A stretch of 15,670 nucleotides of DNA. Source: DASXTB01 sp036505615 (GTDB taxonomy: Bacteria > Acidobacteriota > UBA6911 > JACQSX01). The translations under genes were made by a program, and so were the position numbers. Below, piece after piece: positions 7,421 through 14,272 of this stretch; positions within the stretch are counted from its first letter, which is position 1, and every line of letters starts with the position of its first letter. The notes beneath the pieces were generated by a model. It saw nothing but the letters and a program-made list of their open reading frames with translations, was not told the DNA's origin and made no database searches. The stretch lies in NCBI GenBank assembly GCA_036505615.1, contig DASXTB010000316.1:1-15670 (forward strand), given 5' to 3'.

Positions 7421-8068
7421 TAATTCTATTTCCCTCTCAATCCAAACATAAAACTCATCGGGCTTCCGGAAGATCCATTCCGGTTTTTCCGCCACTAACC
7501 GCTCCACTTGAAAAGATTCCCATAAAGCAGCGGCAAAGTGGATGCCCGCGGATCGCGCGCATCCAAGATCCGCCAGTTGATCTCCCATGAAAAGCGTGTC
7601 TGCAGCTGATTTTCTCAGGATGTGGAGCGCCAGCAGGGCCGGCTCGGGATCGGGCTTCCAGCGTTTCACGTCCTCTCCGGTAATCATGGCGGCGAAGAAC
7701 TGCCTCAGGCCCAAAAGCCTCAAGGTGGTCTCTGTAGAGCGCCGACCTTTGCCGGTAATAATGGCCATGCTGGTTCCGGCAGCATGAAGCTTCTTCAGCG
7801 CCTCATCCATCCCGGAAATAATCTGCACGTGCTCTTGATGGTGAGTCTCGTAAAACTGATAGAAAGATTCGATTGCCTCGGGCAAGACGTCCTTCTTTAC
7901 GATCGCTGCAATCATGCCAGACTCTGGAGGGCCATACATGCCGCGAATTTGATCGGGAGTATAAACTTTGCCGGTGTACTTCTGGGACACGTGGTTGAGC
8001 GATGCAAAGATGATCGGCTCGGAAATTATCAGCGTGTTGTCCAGATCAAAAAGGAAGCAGGAATACAT
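7400..8068 (-). CDS. HAD-superfamily phosphatase, phosphoglycolate phosphatase-like
   Basis: Soluble hydrolase of the HAD superfamily, subfamily with a helical cap between motifs I and II (Gph/PpaX/beta-phosphoglucomutase-like). Its 222 residues show motif I FDLDNTL with nucleophile Asp8 and general acid Asp10, motif II AIITGKGR (Thr105), motif III with Lys138 in KPDPEP, and motif IV GDQLADL with Asp163 and Asp167. The cap region spans about residues 15-85. The substrate cannot be decided from sequence; phosphoglycolate or pyrophosphate are possibilities by family. The last dozen residues (EREIELRIKNEK) are encoded by the adjoining repeat array, so the original C-terminus may have been extended or replaced. 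The ATG at 8068 has no obvious Shine-Dalgarno. It is convergent with the argS group and 182 bases after the TenI-like gene. Confidence 0.88.
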   Translation of the reverse strand: MYSCFLFDLDNTLIISEPIIFASLNHVSQKYTGKVYTPDQIRGMYGPPESGMIAAIVKKDVLPEAIESFYQFYETHHQEHVQIISGMDEALKKLHAAGTSMAIITGKGRRSTETTLRLLGLRQFFAAMITGEDVKRWKPDPEPALLALHILRKSAADTLFMGDQLADLGCARSAGIHFAAALWESFQVERLVAEKPEWIFRKPDEFYVWIEREIELRIKNEK

Positions 8069-8070
8069 AC

Positions 8071-8110
8071 AGGTGGCAAGTTAGCAGTGGCAAGAGTTAC
8101 CAGTTTGCAG
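8071..8110. repeat. Degenerate short-unit run in the tenI-HAD spacer
   Basis: Imperfect units such as gtggcaag, ttagcagtggcaag, agttaccag and tttgcag follow one another immediately upstream of the HAD start codon. The run resembles the others in this window but is less regular. About 70 bases further, gaaggacacagag also has the look of such units. Confidence 0.45.
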
Positions 8111-8197
8111 GGACATAGTGAGTAGTGGAGGCAAGAATACCAGGCGGTAGCGATTCCACTTCTGCTTTTCTTAAAACATGAAGGACACAGAGTATAG

Positions 8198-8236
8198 CCG
8201 GCGGCAAAACCCGCCTTGTGCGGGCGACCCCGCCGG
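8198..8236. repeat. GC-rich two-tier hairpin in the tenI-HAD spacer
   Basis: The outer stem ccggcgg (8198-8204) pairs with ccgccgg (8230-8236). An inner stem cccgc (8210-8214) pairs with gcggg (8220-8224) around a five-base loop. It lies 15 bases past the stop of the TenI-like gene in that gene's direction. No T-run follows, so it looks more like a REP-type palindrome than an intrinsic terminator. Confidence 0.6.
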
Positions 8237-8250
8237 TTGGCACGACCCTG

Positions 8251-8871
8251 TCAACCTGAGCCTTTCCGGAACCGGGCGGCAAAATCCTCAATTCCGTCTA
8301 GATCTGCAAACATTGATATTCCCGCAATTCCCGCGGCTCCAGCATCGAGAACCTCGGTAAAATTTTCCCGGCTGATGCCACCCAGAGCAATCACAGGCGT
8401 GGCAACGGCGTGGCATGTCCGCTGCAACTCGTCCAGTCCCAACGGCTCCCTTTCCGAAGGCTTTGACAGCGGAGAAAAGACCGGAGCCAGCAGAAGATAA
8501 TCAACTCTACTTGCAGCGGCCCGCACCGCGTCGGGCAAGGAATGCACGCTGATCCCCACCAGTTTCTCGCCCAGCGCAGTCCTTGCATCTTCTATTGAGG
8601 CGCCATGCCGCGGCAGGTGCACTCCATCGGCGCCCACAGCGATAACCAGGCTAATGGCCTGATTGATTAACAAACGCGTCCGCCTTCGCGGCAATTCCGC
8701 CAGCACTGAAGCCGTTTGGAACCGCTCCTCTTCTGCAAGATGCTTGTACCGGTACTGAAAAAAATCAACGGAACAGCTGACCACTTTCCGGAACAACTTC
8801 ACCGGATCACCGTTGCCGCTGTCAGAAATGCAGTAAAGGACAGGATGGGAAAACAGGCTCTTTGAAGTCAC
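8251..8871 (-). CDS. ThiE/TenI-family protein, more TenI-like (thiamine metabolism)
   Basis: This 206-residue TIM-barrel protein belongs to the thiamine phosphate synthase/TenI family. ThiE joins the HMP pyrophosphate and thiazole phosphate halves of thiamine; TenI isomerises the thiazole product. Family landmarks are QYRYK (39-43, the QxRxK site), LLINQA (67-72), ADGVHL (81-86), GISVHS (106-111), APVFSPLSK (129-137) and PVIALGGIS (159-167). Two aspartates that bind magnesium in ThiE appear to be missing: N-D reads Asn70-Gln71, and the Asp following the HLGQ segment reads as Gly/His. SVHS with His110 matches TenI, where a histidine at this position is catalytic. I therefore lean to thiazole tautomerase, but an active ThiE is not excluded. 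The start is GTG (8869-8871) with no good Shine-Dalgarno. No other thiamine gene is nearby. Confidence 0.78.
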   Translation of the reverse strand: MTSKSLFSHPVLYCISDSGNGDPVKLFRKVVSCSVDFFQYRYKHLAEEERFQTASVLAELPRRRTRLLINQAISLVIAVGADGVHLPRHGASIEDARTALGEKLVGISVHSLPDAVRAAASRVDYLLLAPVFSPLSKPSEREPLGLDELQRTCHAVATPVIALGGISRENFTEVLDAGAAGIAGISMFADLDGIEDFAARFRKGSG

Positions 8872-8914
8872 ACTTTGAGGACTGCGGTAGTCGCTGTCAC
8901 TTGCGCCGATGAAG

Positions 8915-9067
8915 GCCGGCTGGAAGCCGGCGCTCTAGTTTGAACATTATGTACCGACGGCCCGGTGGGGCCGTCTCCCGCACAATCCCTCATCGTGCAG
9001 GAGACCACAGCGGGCGTCTCTGAGCCGCGACATATCGCGGCCTACCTCTGACGCGGCATGTCGCGTC
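8915..9067. repeat. Cluster of GC-rich palindromes (REP/BIME-like)
   Basis: Several perfect small palindromes sit in a row: gccggc-tggaa-gccggc (8915-8931), gacggccc-ggtg-gggccgtc (8956-8975), gagac/gtctc (9001-9005 and 9016-9020), ccgcga-cata-tcgcgg (9025-9040) and gacgcg-gcatgt-cgcgtc (9050-9067). The second shares its core with the 3075-3145 repeat. They fill the 253-base space between the TenI-like gene and the small membrane protein. That spacer otherwise holds nothing I can recognise. Confidence 0.75.
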
Positions 9068-9124
9068 AACTACGCCTGAAAATGTCCCGTAATTACCTGG
9101 CAAGCATTGATTACTTAGCAACAC

Positions 9125-9361
9125 CTAACCGTCTCGCCGGCGGGGAAAGCTCATCACTTCCATACTGCCAATGACCAGATTGATGATGCCCAACCCCGAG
9201 ACGGCTCCGCGAAAAAAATTGTTCATCATTACCTGACGAAAGGCTGGGTACTGCAGCAAGAGGAGGTTGGTTTCCCAAACCCGCATCCAGGGGAAAACAA
9301 GGAGGAAAATTCCTATCTGGAAACAAACGATAATGTAGAGGATGTTAAGCAACTTATTCAC
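9125..9361 (-). CDS. Small two-helix membrane protein, unknown function
   Basis: The 78-residue product has two clear hydrophobic helices, about residues 6-26 (NILYIIVCFQIGIFLLVFPW) and 49-71 (from FRGAVSGLGI to MEVMSF). They are joined by a loop with W29, E30 and an NNFFRG segment, and a basic tail RRRDG suggests the C-terminus is cytoplasmic. The glycine-rich FRGAVSGLGIINLVIG looks like a conserved family signature rather than random hydrophobic sequence. From memory, similar short proteins occur in Acidobacteriota, but I cannot name the family. The start is a GTG at 9359-9361 without a good Shine-Dalgarno. The gene stands alone, 207 bases beyond the TPR gene on the same strand. Its composition and regular helices argue that it is a real gene despite its size. 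Confidence 0.72.
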   Translation of the reverse strand: MNKLLNILYIIVCFQIGIFLLVFPWMRVWETNLLLLQYPAFRQVMMNNFFRGAVSGLGIINLVIGSMEVMSFPRRRDG

Positions 9362-9428
9362 AAAGGCAGAGCTTTAATGCGATCAGTTGTATAGCGGTAC
9401 CGAACTGGGCATACAAGGAATTTCTTTC

Positions 9429-9445
9429 GCCCCGCCAAGCGGGGC
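9429..9445. repeat. Short perfect hairpin gccccgc-caa-gcggggc
   Basis: A seven-base perfect stem with a three-base loop. On the plus strand it is followed by a moderately T-rich stretch, on the minus strand by A/T-mixed sequence. It could terminate the minus-strand TPR operon or simply be one of the dispersed palindromes. Confidence 0.5.
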
Positions 9446-9469
9446 TCTGATGGTTCTTGATTTTCTAAA

Positions 9470-9496
9470 CCCGGGTTCCGCTTCGCTCCACCCGGG
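9470..9496. repeat. Hairpin cccgggt...acccggg downstream of the TPR gene
   Basis: The stem cccgggt (9470-9476) pairs perfectly with acccggg (9490-9496) around the 13-base loop tccgcttcgctcc. It lies about 70 bases past the TPR stop in the direction of transcription and is followed there by tttagaaaat. It may be a weak terminator for the ffh operon. The sequence also resembles a dispersed intergenic repeat that I recall from acidobacterial genomes (memory, unverified). Confidence 0.55.
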
Positions 9497-9568
9497 GCTA
9501 CAATTCCATCGCCTGCCCGCGGGCTTGGCCGACCGGAACGGAGTTTCGAAACCGAACAGCGTTCCCCT

Positions 9569-11869
9569 TCACCTGCCTAGTTGCTTCATTCGCTGCGAAA
9601 CATCACGAAAGTCGGGGCTGACCTCGTGGATTCGGCCATAGAACTGCAGCGCTTCCTCCTTCTTCCCTTGAGCCTCTAGAGCCCGTCCCAAGTCGTAAAG
9701 CAAGGCTTTCTTCTCATAGTCCTTGATGCCCGGCAGTTCCAGCCCCTTTTGTGCCCAGTAAGCAGCTTTTTCAGACTCACCGGTTTCCAGATAACAATTG
9801 GCAAGCAGGCTAAAGCAGAGCGTAGTATCGCTTGGCTGGGCTCCGTTACTAGCTTTTCCGATGGCCTGCTGAAATTCCTGAATGGCGTCCGACAACAGTC
9901 CCATTTCCCGATAGGCCTTCCCCAGATCCAGGTGCGTCTGAAAATCCTGGCTTGTCGGCGTTTCTCCCGCGACTACCACTTCGCGTCCTTCCTTATATTC
10001 CAGGGAACTCTGTGCCGCCTCCTCAGCGCTCAATTCAAAATCGAAGAGGGAGTCAATCGCTTCATCTATTTGAAGCGTGAGATCTTTCAATTCCTGGTCT
10101 GGGGCGGGCTCCAACTCGGAAATGGCGCGCGTGGATGCTTCCTCCTGAAACACCGTCGACCCCGCTAACTCCTGAGCCCGCGACTTGACTTCGTCGGAAT
10201 TCGGATACTTCGTCTTAAGTGTCTCCAACAGCGAGCGAGCATCATCCTTGAAACCCATCTTCAAATAAAAGTCTACTTCCTGGACTGATTCGGCAAGGTT
10301 GTCAGCCGGAGTGGCGGCAATTTCTGTGCTGGCAAACTGTTCCAGATTTTCGAAAGAAACTTTTTCCGGCTCAATTTCCACCGGGGCCTGTGCCGAAGAG
10401 ATTTCCCCCATCTGGATCTCCGGCGAGCTTTCCACGGCCTGAGCATCGTCGCTTTGCGTCAGAAGCGATTCCCAACCCTTGTCCAAACCTTCGAGAGCCA
10501 CATCTTCCATCTTTATCTCAAAGGAAGCCTCATCTTTCGACTGCGCAGCGGGTTCAGCAGGAAGCTCCACGTCTGAGCCCGCCATATGTATCTGTTCCAG
10601 GTCCGCCGCCGAAATCTCATTGAAGTCGAATCCCTCGACTCCTTGCGCGGCCGGCTCGGGCTCGCGCACCGGCTCCTCGTACATCTTCCCGGGATAAGCC
10701 TTCTCGAACAGCGTTTTGTGCTGCTGGCGAAACTCCGCATTGTGCGGTTCCCATTGCAGCAGTTGATCTGCCGCCGCGAACGCCTTGCGCAAATCGCCGT
10801 TGCGAACATAAAGCGATACCAGTTCGGACTGAACCGAAGAGGCGGCGGTGTGGTCGTTTCTCCGCGCGTGTAGCTGCGAAAGTGTTTCCAGCAGCGCGGC
10901 GTCCTTCGGGGCCTGTTTCGCCGCGCGCTGGAGAATCTCGCCCAGCAAGCGGAGCTCCTCGGGCGTGACGAGAACATCCAGAAGCTTTTGCGTGAGCGAC
11001 CGAAACTCTTCCAGGCGCTGTTTATCCAGATAACCACCCAGAATTTCGAGCAGCATCCCCGATTCACGACCGTGCTGTTTGTACAAATCCAACAGCAGGC
11101 TCTCGGCTTTCGCCGTCTGCCCGAGAAGAATCAAATTCCGCGCGCGCAGCTGTTGCAAGTGGAGATCGCCCGGCTGCACGGCAAGGAGATTCTCCAGCAC
11201 TCTACCGGCAAGTTCATCTTTGCCGGCGGCATGCGCGGCAGGAACAAACAGGTCGATCAGTTCCGTGTCCCGAGGACTCAGCTCCAACGATCGCTGCAGC
11301 AGCTCCAGCGCGCGGTCCGCTTTGTGCTGTTTCAGGCAGGCTGCGCCGGCTAATTTGAAATAGCCCGCGGCGGCCGGCTTGTCTCCGCCCGCGGCCTCCA
11401 GATTCCCGAGCCTCTCCAGAACCTCGACGTCGCTCTTCTCAAATTCGACTATCTTTCGGAAAATCTCAACCGCCTCGCGCTCTTTGCCGGTCTCAAACAG
11501 TTTCTGCCCCACGGCTTTGAAGTGAGCGCAGGCATCGTGATAAAGGCCTTGCTTGTAGTAGAGATTGGCCAACGCCTCCTGGACTCGAACGTTGTCAGGA
11601 CTGAGGTGAAATATCTTTTTTAGCGTTGCGATCGCCTTCAGAATGAAGCCATTGCTGAGATAAAGATCGGCGACGCGCTGGAAATAGTTGGCGGCCTCGG
11701 TGTTCTTGTTGAGGCGGACAAGCAAATCTCCCACCGTGTTAAGCAGGATGACGTCATCCTGATCGGTCTTGATGATTTTGAGGTATTCGTTGACGGCGCT
11801 CGCGAATTTGCCCTGCAGAACAAACTTTTCTGCGGCCTTCAGGATCTTGTCTTTACTGGCTGAGCCCAT
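9569..11869 (-). CDS. Large tetratricopeptide-repeat protein with acidic linker
   Basis: This 766-residue soluble protein has no signal peptide or membrane helix. Residues 1-390 form a series of TPR-type helical pairs (for example AVNEYLKIIKTDQDDVILL, AVEIFRKIVEFEKSDVEVL, ALELLQRSLELSPRDTEL). Residues about 395-610 are acidic and probably disordered, with repeated short motifs such as FDFNEISAADLEQI. This linker includes an isolated repeat-like segment around VDFYLKMGFKDDARSLLETL. Residues about 635-766 hold a second TPR block. TPRs bind other proteins; no enzyme motif is present. A good GGGAG (11875-11879) lies five bases before the ATG. The gene follows rplS after 65 bases and is probably the last gene of the ffh operon. 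A role in assembly or secretion is only suggested by context. The overall layout resembles TPR proteins I associate with Acidobacteriota. Confidence 0.9.
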   Translation of the reverse strand: MGSASKDKILKAAEKFVLQGKFASAVNEYLKIIKTDQDDVILLNTVGDLLVRLNKNTEAANYFQRVADLYLSNGFILKAIATLKKIFHLSPDNVRVQEALANLYYKQGLYHDACAHFKAVGQKLFETGKEREAVEIFRKIVEFEKSDVEVLERLGNLEAAGGDKPAAAGYFKLAGAACLKQHKADRALELLQRSLELSPRDTELIDLFVPAAHAAGKDELAGRVLENLLAVQPGDLHLQQLRARNLILLGQTAKAESLLLDLYKQHGRESGMLLEILGGYLDKQRLEEFRSLTQKLLDVLVTPEELRLLGEILQRAAKQAPKDAALLETLSQLHARRNDHTAASSVQSELVSLYVRNGDLRKAFAAADQLLQWEPHNAEFRQQHKTLFEKAYPGKMYEEPVREPEPAAQGVEGFDFNEISAADLEQIHMAGSDVELPAEPAAQSKDEASFEIKMEDVALEGLDKGWESLLTQSDDAQAVESSPEIQMGEISSAQAPVEIEPEKVSFENLEQFASTEIAATPADNLAESVQEVDFYLKMGFKDDARSLLETLKTKYPNSDEVKSRAQELAGSTVFQEEASTRAISELEPAPDQELKDLTLQIDEAIDSLFDFELSAEEAAQSSLEYKEGREVVVAGETPTSQDFQTHLDLGKAYREMGLLSDAIQEFQQAIGKASNGAQPSDTTLCFSLLANCYLETGESEKAAYWAQKGLELPGIKDYEKKALLYDLGRALEAQGKKEEALQFYGRIHEVSPDFRDVSQRMKQLGR

Positions 11870-11874
11870 CTATG

Positions 11875-11879
11875 CTCCC
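11875..11879 (-). promoter_or_regulatory. Shine-Dalgarno of the TPR gene
   Basis: The minus strand reads GGGAG, five bases before the ATG at 11867-11869. It supports this start as the true N-terminus. Confidence 0.65.
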
Positions 11880-11934
11880 GCAATCCGGATAGAGACAACC
11901 GCGGCTCGCAACGGCGAGCGAAAAGGCATGGCTG

Positions 11935-12285
11935 CTATTCGGTTTTCTTCGTTTCTCTAAGCCGCGCGGCTTTTCCCTTGCGTTCTCGGAGGTAATATAA
12001 CTTTGCCCTTCGCACGCGGCCTTTCTTGACTAAGTCGATGCTCTCAATCACCGGCGAGTGCAACGGGAAGATGCGCTCGACGCCATAGCCAAAAGAGATC
12101 TTTCGCACGGAGAAAGATTCGCGATTTCCACTCCCTTTGCGGGAGATCACGACGCCTTCAAAGGCCTGGATCCGAAACTTGTCGCCTTCCTTAATTTTTA
12201 CGTTGACACAAACGGTGTCCCCGGGTCGGAAGTCCGGCACCTTGGCCTTGGGCGTCTGGCCTTCCACAATTTCCATCAAATTCAT
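11935..12285 (-). CDS. rplS: 50S ribosomal protein L19
   Basis: Protein L19 of the large ribosomal subunit, located near the 30S interface. From the ATG at 12283-12285 the product is 116 residues, the usual size. It carries the family pattern FRPGDTVCVNVKIKEGDKFRIQAFEGVVI, then FSVRKISFGYGVERIFPLHSP and VRRAKLYYLRERKGKAARL. An in-frame ATG lies 96 bases upstream, but the extra 32 residues do not resemble L19. The chosen ATG has AGGAG at 12293-12297 with seven-base spacing, so it is preferred. The gene follows trmD in the classic order, but after an unusually long 148-base gap. Confidence 0.96.
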   Translation of the reverse strand: MNLMEIVEGQTPKAKVPDFRPGDTVCVNVKIKEGDKFRIQAFEGVVISRKGSGNRESFSVRKISFGYGVERIFPLHSPVIESIDLVKKGRVRRAKLYYLRERKGKAARLRETKKTE

Positions 12286-12433
12286 AGGATAACTCCTGTA
12301 ATGTCGGCTTTTTTCGCAGGAGAAGTTGTAATTCCCCTCACATGAGAAGCGCGCATGGGCAGGTTTTCCGCTGTCCGCCACTCAGCGCACCTGTGCTCTT
12401 TCGGGAGGTACGTCGCCCCAGCGCCGGATCCGG
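12286..12433 (-). other. 148-base trmD-rplS spacer / rplS leader
   Basis: It contains the rplS Shine-Dalgarno (12293-12297) and a 12-base palindrome gccggatccggc (12423-12434) overlapping the trmD stop. No long stable stem is obvious by eye. It could hold a separate rplS promoter or an autoregulatory leader, but I cannot identify one. Confidence 0.35.
12293..12297 (-). promoter_or_regulatory. rplS: Shine-Dalgarno deciding the rplS start
   Basis: AGGAG on the minus strand, seven bases before the ATG at 12285. It identifies the L19-like start rather than the in-frame ATG at 12381. Confidence 0.8.
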
Positions 12434-13129
12434 CTAGTCTGGGCTCCTTTTGGCCTTAAGCAGATCGGGTCGCTTCTGAACCGTTTTCTGCAGAGCTTGC
12501 TCTGTTCTCCAGCGCTCGATTTTGCCGTGATCTCCCGACATCAGCACTTCCGGCACTGTCCAACCGCGGAATACCGCCGGACGGGTGTAATGCGGGAAAT
12601 CGAGCAAATTCTCGTTGAAGCTCTCATTTACCACCGACGCAGGGCTTCCCGTGGCGCCTGGCAGCAGCCTTACCACCGCGTCCACCACAAGCATGGCCGG
12701 AATCTCGCCGCCGGAAACAACAAAATCCCCGATCGAGATCTCATCGTCAATCAGGTGATCCACCACTCGCTGGTCTACGCCTTCATAACGACCGCAGATC
12801 AAAATCAGCGCGTTCTCCTCTGCCAGTTGACGAGCCGTTCGCTGATCGAAAGGAGTACCCTGCGGACTCAAAAGCACCCGGCGGGCAGTCACGTTCCAAC
12901 GCTGCTCGATCTCTTCCACTGCCTCAAAGATCGGCTCAGGCTTGAGAACCATCCCCTCCCCGCCCCCGTAAGGCCGATCATCGACGCTATGGTGTCGATC
13001 GTGGGTGAAATCGCGAAGATTGACCACGTCGATTCCCACTTTGTCTGCGTCGCGGGAAACGCGGATGATACCAAAACTAAAAATCCCTGTAAACATCTCA
13101 GGGAAGATGGTGAGAATCGCTACCTTCAT
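12434..13129 (-). CDS. trmD: tRNA (guanine-37-N1)-methyltransferase
   Basis: TrmD is a SPOUT-class enzyme that methylates G37 next to the anticodon using S-adenosylmethionine, preventing +1 frameshifts. The 231 residues carry the deep trefoil-knot motifs LSPQG (87-91), CGRYEGVDQRV (112-122), ISIGDFVVSGGE (131-142) and LLDFPHYTRPAVFRGW (175-190). Arg154, essential in Escherichia coli TrmD, is conserved. The E. coli catalytic Asp169 seems to be Glu169 here, in VNESF. The length is normal. The ATG lies four bases after the rimM stop, so the two are likely translated in a coupled way. rplS follows downstream. Confidence 0.96.
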   Translation of the reverse strand: MKVAILTIFPEMFTGIFSFGIIRVSRDADKVGIDVVNLRDFTHDRHHSVDDRPYGGGEGMVLKPEPIFEAVEEIEQRWNVTARRVLLSPQGTPFDQRTARQLAEENALILICGRYEGVDQRVVDHLIDDEISIGDFVVSGGEIPAMLVVDAVVRLLPGATGSPASVVNESFNENLLDFPHYTRPAVFRGWTVPEVLMSGDHGKIERWRTEQALQKTVQKRPDLLKAKRSPD

Positions 13130-13133
13130 CAGA

Positions 13134-13667
13134 TCAAGAGTTTAAGCCAACCAATCCGGGCGGCGGATTCACTTGAATGCGGCGGGATCGGACATCCAGG
13201 ACAACCACGATACCTTCAACCATGGGGATTAATATTTCTCCTTCCGGGCCCTGCACTTCAAGCAGCGCCCCCCCGCCCGATTCCAAAACACCGGTCACAG
13301 TCCCCAAGGGTTGCTCGGACAGGTCCACTACTTCACATCCCATCAGATGGAAAGCGTAGTAGCAGTTTTCAGGCAACATCTGCAGGGCGCTTTCCGGAAT
13401 GAGCAGATCCCGATTCCTGAGCGCCTCGGATGCATCCCGGTCTTCAATACCTTCCAGCTTCAGAATCCAGGACCGCTTGTGGCGGCGAGACCTTTCGATG
13501 CGCACTGGAAGCGGGTCGCCACCGTGGGTCTGAAGGAATAGGACATTATCTGGCGAGAAGCGGTGCGGGAAATCGGTGAGATCCTGCACTGAAATCTCAC
13601 CTTTGAGTCCGTGAGGGGCACGGACGCGCCCCACGACGACCCATGAATTCTCACTCGAGGATTTCAA
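13134..13667 (-). CDS. rimM: 16S rRNA processing protein RimM
   Basis: RimM helps mature the 30S head domain and contacts S19. The 177 residues show the N-terminal barrel motif VVVGRVRAPHGLKGEISV (about 10-27) and the C-terminal PRC-barrel half, beginning at YYAFHLMGCEV and ending with the ILIP strand and GLVGL. The start is TTG at 13665-13667. An in-frame stop lies 24 bases upstream and no ATG or GTG precedes the conserved WVVVG, so TTG is the only reasonable start. The gene overlaps the 3' end of khpA by 17 bases and lacks its own strong Shine-Dalgarno, which suggests translational coupling. The next gene, trmD, begins four bases after its stop. Confidence 0.95.
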   Translation of the reverse strand: MKSSSENSWVVVGRVRAPHGLKGEISVQDLTDFPHRFSPDNVLFLQTHGGDPLPVRIERSRRHKRSWILKLEGIEDRDASEALRNRDLLIPESALQMLPENCYYAFHLMGCEVVDLSEQPLGTVTGVLESGGGALLEVQGPEGEILIPMVEGIVVVLDVRSRRIQVNPPPGLVGLNS

Positions 13668-13887
13668 GCACGAATCGTTTGCGCAGCTTCATACCCGCCG
13701 CGCCCAGAAGGGTCCGAATCGCCCGCGCTGTACGCCCCTGCTTTCCTATCACCTTGCCCAGGTCCGTCTGGGCGACTCGAAGTTCTAACACCGTTGTTTG
13801 TTCCCCTTCGACTTCTGTCACGGTCACTTGCTCGGGACTATCAACCAAAGCCTTTGCAATCTCCTCGATGAGCTCCTTCATGGGCAT
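13651..13887 (-). CDS. khpA: KH-domain RNA-binding protein KhpA (YlqC family)
   Basis: Small RNA-binding protein of 78 residues with a single KH domain. The GxxG loop is GKQG at 48-51 within LGKVIGKQGRTARAI. In Gram-positive bacteria KhpA pairs with KhpB/EloR and binds many small RNAs and mRNAs. Its place between rpsP and rimM is the classic one. Two starts are possible, ATG at 13887 and ATG at 13881. The strong GGAGGAGG at 13892-13899 is close for the first (four bases) and a little far for the second (ten bases), and family members commonly begin MKELIE, which favours the second slightly. The 3' end overlaps rimM by 17 bases. Confidence 0.94.
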   Translation of the reverse strand: MPMKELIEEIAKALVDSPEQVTVTEVEGEQTTVLELRVAQTDLGKVIGKQGRTARAIRTLLGAAGMKLRKRFVLEILE

Positions 13888-13891
13888 AGGA

Positions 13892-13899
13892 CCTCCTCC
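13892..13899 (-). promoter_or_regulatory. khpA: Strong Shine-Dalgarno of khpA
   Basis: GGAGGAGG on the minus strand, four bases before the ATG at 13887 and ten before the ATG at 13881. It serves either start. Confidence 0.8.
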
Positions 13900-13950
13900 G
13901 GTGCACCTGGATCCCTTCCACTGCGGTTTGAAACACGAGGTTGAGAAGTG

Positions 13951-14223
13951 CTACGCTTCTGCCCGCGTCGCTTCCGGCTTTGCCTCTGCGTTCTTGACCC
14001 TCGCAATCAACGTTTTCACTGTGTCTGAAGGTTGCGCTCCAGACTTGATCCAGTGATCCACGCGGTCCAGCCTTAGATCAACCGCCGCAGGGCTCTTGCG
14101 TGGATCATAATGACCTACGATCTCTAAAAACCTTCCGTCACGCGCCGAGGACTTCTCTGCCACGACGACGCGGTAAAAAGGCTTCTTCTTTGCCCCCTGC
14201 CGGGACAATCGAATTTTTAACAA
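13951..14223 (-). CDS. rpsP: 30S ribosomal protein S16
   Basis: S16 is needed for early 30S assembly. With a TTG start at 14221-14223 the product is 90 residues and begins MLKIRLSRQGAKKKPFYRVV, matching the family start. Next come the conserved DGRFLEIVGHYDP and the region around VDHWIKSGAQPSDTV. The C-terminal tail is short and alanine/glutamate-rich. A longer frame opens at the ATG at 14265, but it would put the excellent GAGGAGG (14228-14234) inside the coding sequence and add 14 residues unlike S16. The gene follows ffh after 49 bases. Confidence 0.95.
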   Translation of the reverse strand: MLKIRLSRQGAKKKPFYRVVVAEKSSARDGRFLEIVGHYDPRKSPAAVDLRLDRVDHWIKSGAQPSDTVKTLIARVKNAEAKPEATRAEA

Positions 14224-14227
14224 TCTT

Positions 14228-14234
14228 CCTCCTC
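14228..14234 (-). promoter_or_regulatory. rpsP: Shine-Dalgarno deciding a TTG start for rpsP
   Basis: GAGGAGG on the minus strand, four bases before TTG at 14223. It fixes the rare TTG start and rules against the upstream ATG at 14265. Confidence 0.8.
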
Positions 14235-14272
14235 TAAGTTGAATGAGATAGCTAAATTCTAACAAATCATTA

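Noticed and set aside
8198..8236. Intrinsic terminator for the TenI-like gene
   Set aside because: The stem is strong but no T-run follows on the minus strand; it is better listed as a palindromic repeat.
12286..12381. N-terminal extension of L19 from the ATG at 12381
   Set aside because: The extra 32 residues do not resemble L19, and the internal ATG at 12285 has a properly spaced AGGAG.
12497..13402. 301-codon plus-strand open frame
   Set aside because: It lies opposite trmD and rimM, which are both unmistakable. Its translation has no family features and is typical of a shadow frame in GC-rich DNA.
14224..14265. Upstream ATG start for S16
   Set aside because: It would bury the GAGGAGG inside the gene and add residues not seen in S16; the TTG at 14223 gives the normal N-terminus.
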